DNA of 64,000 nt from JAHCHG01 sp038246645 (GTDB taxonomy: Bacteria > Acidobacteriota > Blastocatellia > Pyrinomonadales > Pyrinomonadaceae), in NCBI GenBank assembly GCA_038246645.1, contig JBBRVS010000003.1, positions 21,305-85,304 on the forward strand, read 5' to 3'. The translations under genes were made by a program, and so were the position numbers. Numbering within the stretch: position 1 is the stretch's first letter; the number at the start of each line of letters is the position of its first letter. The notes beneath the pieces are model-generated. The model saw only the letters and a program-made list of their open reading frames with translations. It searched no databases and was not told where the DNA came from. Shown piece after piece: positions 60,960 to 64,000 of this stretch.

Positions 60960-61819
60960 AAACTTTTGCTGATTACAAAACAGATGCTCATAATTGGATT
61001 ACGCTTTCAAGTGGAGAATATTATCCTGACATTTTGCAAGATGCTTGCGAACTCTATAAACCTGTGCTTGTTTTGTTCGGGCAATTGATGAAGTCTTCAG
61101 AAAGTTCGATACAGTTCTTTTTGAATATCTCAAATGTGGCGGATGGTTGGATGCGGATTCAGTTGGCGAGAGTTTTTAGAAAGTATGTCAGCCCGGAAAC
61201 ACCTGTCGAGATGTTGAAAAAGAAAACTAAAGCCCAAGAAATTTGCGACCAATTCGGCAAAGGTTTTCGTCCGATTCACGAAGTCCAAAAAGCATTCAAC
61301 ACTCGCCCGATTCCTGATGAAGCTCTTTGTGCGTTGCTTTGGGAATACAAAGACAGAGGCAAAAAAGGTTATGATTTAACAGAAAAATTCTTCAATCTAT
61401 TCCGACAAACTTTTCCTGATTTGGGAATAATCGGACCCGAAAGAGCAGGTCGGGATATTTTGATGAAAGAAGTATTTGCGGATTATCCGAATCCAAATCG
61501 TCCGATAGATTTTGTTATTACAACGGGCGAAACTATTTTAGCTATCGGGCTGGCACGTTATGACGGCGACAGAGGCGGTTCGCAAGAAGATGACCGAACA
61601 GGTGGATACTCAAATTGTGCTAACGAATTTTTAACTTATGCAAATTCTAAAAATATCAATACGAAAATTATTTTTGTAAATGATGGTCCCGGTTTATTGT
61701 TGGGTTCAATGTGGAATGATTACGCCAATTTAGAACAAAGTTGGCAAGGCAAGATTATAGTTCTCACTTTGCGAATGGTAGCAGAAAGATTGACACCGGA
61801 TTGGTTAAACTCAAAATAA
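60956..61819 (+). CDS. Putative type II restriction endonuclease
   Basis: 287 residues from ATG 60956, whose first bases overlap the dihydropyrimidinase stop. Directly followed (4 nt) by a beta-class DNA methyltransferase, the normal arrangement of a type II RM pair. A candidate PD-(D/E)xK-like core is PIDFVITTGETILAIGLARY with the following DGDRGGSQEDDRTGG, a block rich in Asp/Glu/Arg that looks catalytic or DNA-contacting; earlier parts are helical (SIQFFLNISNVADGWMRIQ, MLKKKTKAQEICDQFGKGF). Codon use and AT content differ visibly from the dihydropyrimidinase gene, consistent with horizontal acquisition. Not a certain family match; assignment leans on context. Confidence 0.68.
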   Translation: MKTFADYKTDAHNWITLSSGEYYPDILQDACELYKPVLVLFGQLMKSSESSIQFFLNISNVADGWMRIQLARVFRKYVSPETPVEMLKKKTKAQEICDQFGKGFRPIHEVQKAFNTRPIPDEALCALLWEYKDRGKKGYDLTEKFFNLFRQTFPDLGIIGPERAGRDILMKEVFADYPNPNRPIDFVITTGETILAIGLARYDGDRGGSQEDDRTGGYSNCANEFLTYANSKNINTKIIFVNDGPGLLLGSMWNDYANLEQSWQGKIIVLTLRMVAERLTPDWLNSK

Positions 61820-61823
61820 AATT

Positions 61824-63167
61824 ATGGCTGTAAGCATTTCAAAAAACAAAACTAACGGCATTGCCGAATATGTGAAGCAAGAAAATGCGGAGTTCATTCC
61901 CTATTTCAGCAATGGCGAAAATCGTCTGTATTACGGCGATAATTTAGATGTTTTGCAAAAACTTACGACTGATGAAAATGTGTTTGGAAAGGTTAATTTA
62001 ATCTACATTGATCCGCCATACAGCACGGGTGGAATTTTTCAAACACGCAGTCAAAAAGATGCTTATTCGGATACGTTGGGCGGAAAAGATTATTTGGATT
62101 TTATGCGAAAACGGCTGACTCTTTTGCATAAATTACTTTCAAATAATGGTTCTTTCTACATTCACTTGGACAGCAAAATGTTGTTTCACATTAAGATAAT
62201 GCTTGATGATATTTTCGGCAGCAATAATTTTCAGGGGATGATAACCCGTAAAAAATGCAAACCTAAAAACTACACTCGCAAAACTTACGGCAACATCTCG
62301 GACTATATTTTATTTTACACAAAAACCGACAAGCCGATTTGGAACAGACCTTTTGATAAATGGACAGATGAAAAAATCTTGAAAGAATATCCATTTATCG
62401 AAGAAGAAACAGGCAGACGATATAAAAAAGTCCCGATCCACGCGCCCGGCACAAGAAACGGAGCATCGGGAAAATCTTGGCGCGGAATGATGCCGCCGCA
62501 AGGAAAGCATTGGCAATATATCCCCGAAACTTTAGAAGAAATGGATAAACGCGGTGAGATTTATTGGTCGTCAACCGGAAACCCAAGACGCAAAGTTTAT
62601 CTCGAAAACAGCAAAGGAATTCCCGTCCAAGATATTTGGCTTGATTATTTAGACATCAACAACCAAAACACCAAAGGCACGGGCTATCCAACTGAGAAAA
62701 ATCCTGAAATGCTGAAGCAAATTATCAAAGCATCTTCAAACGAAGGCGATTTGATTTTAGATTGCTTTGCAGGTTCGGGAACAACTTTAGCCATTGCTGA
62801 TGAATTAAAAAGGAAATGGATCGGTGTGGATTTTAGCGATGAATCAATCAACACGATTTTTGACCGTTTTCTCAATGGTCTTTCGGCACTTGGCGATTTT
62901 GTTGATAAAAAACCAAGTCAAAACGGACTTTTTGACGATTCTGAAATACCCGAAAAATCAGAGATAATAAATCAAAATTCAATTACTAACTTTACATTTT
63001 ACGCTGAACACTTAAACGACAAAGAGTTTGAAGCAAAAATACAACGAATCAAAAACATCGGCGAAACTGTTTCATCTCGCGGCAGAGTCGTCATCGAAAA
63101 CGGCGAATGTTTAGTTGATAAAGGAAGCGGTCAATTTGTCAAACACAGCGAATGCGTAAACATTTAG
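61824..63167 (+). CDS. Beta-class DNA methyltransferase (N6-A or N4-C) with fused dihydropyrimidinase tail
   Basis: 447 residues. Motif IV DPPYSTGG (about 72-79) comes before motif I DCFAGSGTTLAIADELKRKW (about 312), so it is a beta-type amino-methyltransferase; the companion of the restriction gene 4 nt upstream. The catalytic DPPY favours adenine-N6 or cytosine-N4 methylation. The last 34 residues (about 414-447: ETVSSRGRVVIENGECLVDK...) are not methyltransferase sequence but a copy of the dihydropyrimidinase C-terminus, in the same reading frame, so the native stop was lost or replaced. Recognition sequence unknown. Confidence 0.92.
   Translation: MAVSISKNKTNGIAEYVKQENAEFIPYFSNGENRLYYGDNLDVLQKLTTDENVFGKVNLIYIDPPYSTGGIFQTRSQKDAYSDTLGGKDYLDFMRKRLTLLHKLLSNNGSFYIHLDSKMLFHIKIMLDDIFGSNNFQGMITRKKCKPKNYTRKTYGNISDYILFYTKTDKPIWNRPFDKWTDEKILKEYPFIEEETGRRYKKVPIHAPGTRNGASGKSWRGMMPPQGKHWQYIPETLEEMDKRGEIYWSSTGNPRRKVYLENSKGIPVQDIWLDYLDINNQNTKGTGYPTEKNPEMLKQIIKASSNEGDLILDCFAGSGTTLAIADELKRKWIGVDFSDESINTIFDRFLNGLSALGDFVDKKPSQNGLFDDSEIPEKSEIINQNSITNFTFYAEHLNDKEFEAKIQRIKNIGETVSSRGRVVIENGECLVDKGSGQFVKHSECVNI
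63063..63167 (+). repeat. Dihydropyrimidinase 3'-end repeat, copy 2 (fused to methyltransferase)
   Basis: 34 codons plus stop TAG, in frame with the methyltransferase. More amino-acid changes than copy 3 (L-S, E-D, I-V, R-H, G-S, K-N relative to it), as expected once the segment no longer served the original protein. Confidence 0.95.
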
Positions 63168-63171
63168 AACT

Positions 63172-63451
63172 ATGGGACTTAAACGAATCAGACGCGCCAT
63201 CCGCGAAGGACGTTTTGAATTTACCATTCACGCTTTGGAAGAAATGGACGAAGACGACCTCGGCGAAACGGATGTGCGATATGCCGTTCTGCACGGCGAA
63301 ATTAGCGCGGAATTGACCGACGATCCGCGCGGAACAAGATTTGTCGTGGGCGGAACAACGCGCATTCAAGACCGCGAAATGGAGGTTGTTTGTCGTTTCC
63401 TGCCGTCCGGTTTACCAGCGTATAATTACTGTCTATCAGTTGGAGAAATAA
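63172..63451 (+). pseudogene. DUF4258 toxin-like gene with frameshift near its 3' end
   Basis: Starts five nt after the methyltransferase stop. The first ~80 codons give a DUF4258 domain (RRAIREGRFEFTIHALEEMD, VRYAVLHGEISAEL, MEVVCRFLPSG). After LPSG the frame runs on into the next gene, giving a 176-residue apparent fusion. In the +1 frame, however, the sequence reads VYQRIITVYQLEK-stop (TAA 63449-63451), the usual DUF4258 ending, followed by GGAG and the ATG of the antitoxin. So a one-base gain or two-base loss around 63398-63404 has joined two formerly separate genes. DUF4258 is commonly encoded beside MqsA-like antitoxins. The fused product or a frameshift-made one may still be produced. 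Confidence 0.75.
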
Positions 63452-63453
63452 TT

Positions 63454-63702
63454 ATGGAAAAAGATTTTTGCGAATACTGCAACGCGACTTTGCCGGACGA
63501 AGAAAAACTCGTAACGGTTTATCGTCATCGGCGCGGACAACATTTTATCTTTGAGCGCGTTCCGGCGCGAGTCTGCCAAAAATGCGGCGAGCGTTATTTT
63601 TCCGCCGCATCGGTCAGCGAAATGCAAAGAGAAATGCAGAAAGAAGAACAAGCGATTAAACTCGTATCTGTTCCCGTCATCGAGTTACAGCCAGCCGGAT
63701 AA
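63454..63702 (+). CDS. YgiT-type zinc-finger (MqsA-like) antitoxin
   Basis: 82 residues from ATG 63454, with GGAG eight nt upstream (TTGGAGAAATAATTATG). The zinc finger is FCEYCNATL...VPARVCQKCGERYF: two CxxC pairs, typical of YgiT/MqsA N-terminal domains. The C-terminus is a short helix-rich region (SEMQREMQKEEQAIKLV) without the HTH_XRE domain found in E. coli MqsA, so DNA binding is not assured. Also readable as the second half of one 176-residue frame that begins at 63172. Partner of the DUF4258 gene just upstream. Confidence 0.8.
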   Translation: MEKDFCEYCNATLPDEEKLVTVYRHRRGQHFIFERVPARVCQKCGERYFSAASVSEMQREMQKEEQAIKLVSVPVIELQPAG

Positions 63703-63733
63703 AATCAAAACGGTTTGCTTTTTCTGAATATTC

Positions 63734-63838
63734 AAATCTGTTTTATCTCGCGGTCGAGTTGTGATCGAAAACGGCGAATGTTTGGTCGAAAAAGGCAGCG
63801 GTCAATTCATCAAGCGCGGCGAATGCGTGAAGATTTAA
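63734..63838 (+). repeat. Dihydropyrimidinase 3'-end repeat, copy 3 (orphan)
   Basis: 34 codons plus stop TAA, but an in-frame TGA at 63725-63727 precedes it and there is no start, so it is not translated as such. Its protein reading differs from copy 1 at only 2 of 32 residues although 16 of 99 nt differ, showing it was under selection as coding sequence until recently. Probably the original gene end, left behind. Confidence 0.93.
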
Positions 63839-63852
63839 TTTGGAGTTACAAA

Positions 63853-64000
63853 ATGAATTTGAAACAAAATTTTATTTTTCTGTTTTTACTTTCGACTTTG
63901 TTATTAACTAACTCGGAAGTCGCCAATGCTTGCACAAAACACGGATTTGGATTAACAACTCTCGAAAAGTATGAAAAATCGGAATTAGTCGTTATAGCGA
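63853..64000 (+). CDS. Secreted protein, 3' end outside window
   Basis: Starts ATG 63853 with GGAG seven nt upstream, 14 nt after the orphan repeat copy 3. Signal peptide with hydrophobic core FIFLFLLSTLLLT, cleavage probably near NSEVANA-C. The mature start CTKHGFGLTTLEKYEKSELVVIA resembles the N-terminus of small Cys-starting envelope proteins of the TIMP/NTR-like kind (Cys, then a helix, then a strand with exposed-strand pattern), but only 49 codons are in the window. Probably the gene that originally followed dihydropyrimidinase. Confidence 0.6.
   Translation, partial: MNLKQNFIFLFLLSTLLLTNSEVANACTKHGFGLTTLEKYEKSELVVIA

Noticed and set aside
63172..63702. A genuine DUF4258-zinc-finger fusion protein
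   Set aside because: The +1 frame carries the normal DUF4258 end with stop, and the second gene has its own Shine-Dalgarno and ATG; a frameshift explains it better.
60855..63838. Integrase-mediated genomic island with att sites
   Set aside because: No integrase, recombinase or transposase between or next to the repeats within the window; the mechanism stays open.

Overview
The window is one continuous bacterial chromosome segment with dense coding on both strands, a moderately AT-rich base composition and no phage, plasmid or rRNA genes. Gene content suggests an acidobacterium of the class Blastocatellia (Pyrinomonadaceae-like). The hints are lipoproteins with Asn/Thr-rich spacers, zinc-ribbon membrane proteins with an SVT..TTKLL tail, a DUF3662-FHA / PP2C / FtsW / PBP cluster, an N-x-G-N type NRAMP transporter and a PilX-like giant minor pilin. 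This placement is an inference from gene families; no marker gene in the window proves it.

Layout. 1-1.8 kb: the end of a cyclophilin gene, tRNA-Arg(CCG) and an SpoU/TrmH RNA methyltransferase. 1.8-8.6 kb (minus strand): DUF3662-FHA protein, class B PBP, FtsW/RodA and a PP2C phosphatase. 8.7-14.7 kb (plus): a strong sigma70-type promoter, a 300-nt structured leader and four pilin-like genes ending in a clear terminator. 14.8-17.4 kb: a Ser/Thr kinase with SH3b domain and a second DUF3662-FHA protein. The kinase, phosphatase, FHA and cell-wall genes resemble the actinobacterial fhaA-pstP-rodA-pbpA-pknAB set, here split by the pilin operon. 17.4-33 kb: C25 peptidase, gamma-glutamyltransferase, lipoproteins, three zinc-ribbon paralogues, a CrtC-like protein, pyrophosphatase, thioesterase and a MacB/LolD-type ABC pair. 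33-46 kb: aconitase, NRAMP, MscS-cNMP channel, TonB, M16-like protein, UbiE/MenG and DppBC permeases. 46-55.7 kb: a 1490-residue patatin-like protein, a lone ABC ATPase and the 5-oxoprolinase genes pxpB-pxpC-pxpA with an NRAMP-like transporter. 55.8-61 kb: class III aminotransferase, an interrupted M23 peptidase gene, an AI-2E family transporter and dihydropyrimidinase; the aminotransferase and dihydropyrimidinase fit reductive pyrimidine/hydantoin breakdown.

The most striking region is 60.8-63.84 kb. The last 105 nt of the dihydropyrimidinase gene occur three times in the same orientation. Copy 1 ends the intact gene. Copy 2 is fused in frame to the 3' end of a DNA methyltransferase that follows a putative type II restriction endonuclease. 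Copy 3 stands alone, without a start codon, after a DUF4258/MqsA-type toxin-antitoxin pair. The arrangement is host gene - tail - [RM] - tail - [TA] - tail, as if two addiction/defence payloads were inserted one after the other at the 3' end of a metabolic gene, each time leaving a complete C-terminus for the host gene. No integrase or transposase is visible.

The intergenic spaces are also unusual. At least seven carry 125-350 bp inverted elements whose arms are short tandem words (GTGAAAA, GGAAAATG or GGACAACG types). Three carry shorter AATCAG...CTGATT-like elements that end at the next start codon, and others carry long perfect or near-perfect hairpins.
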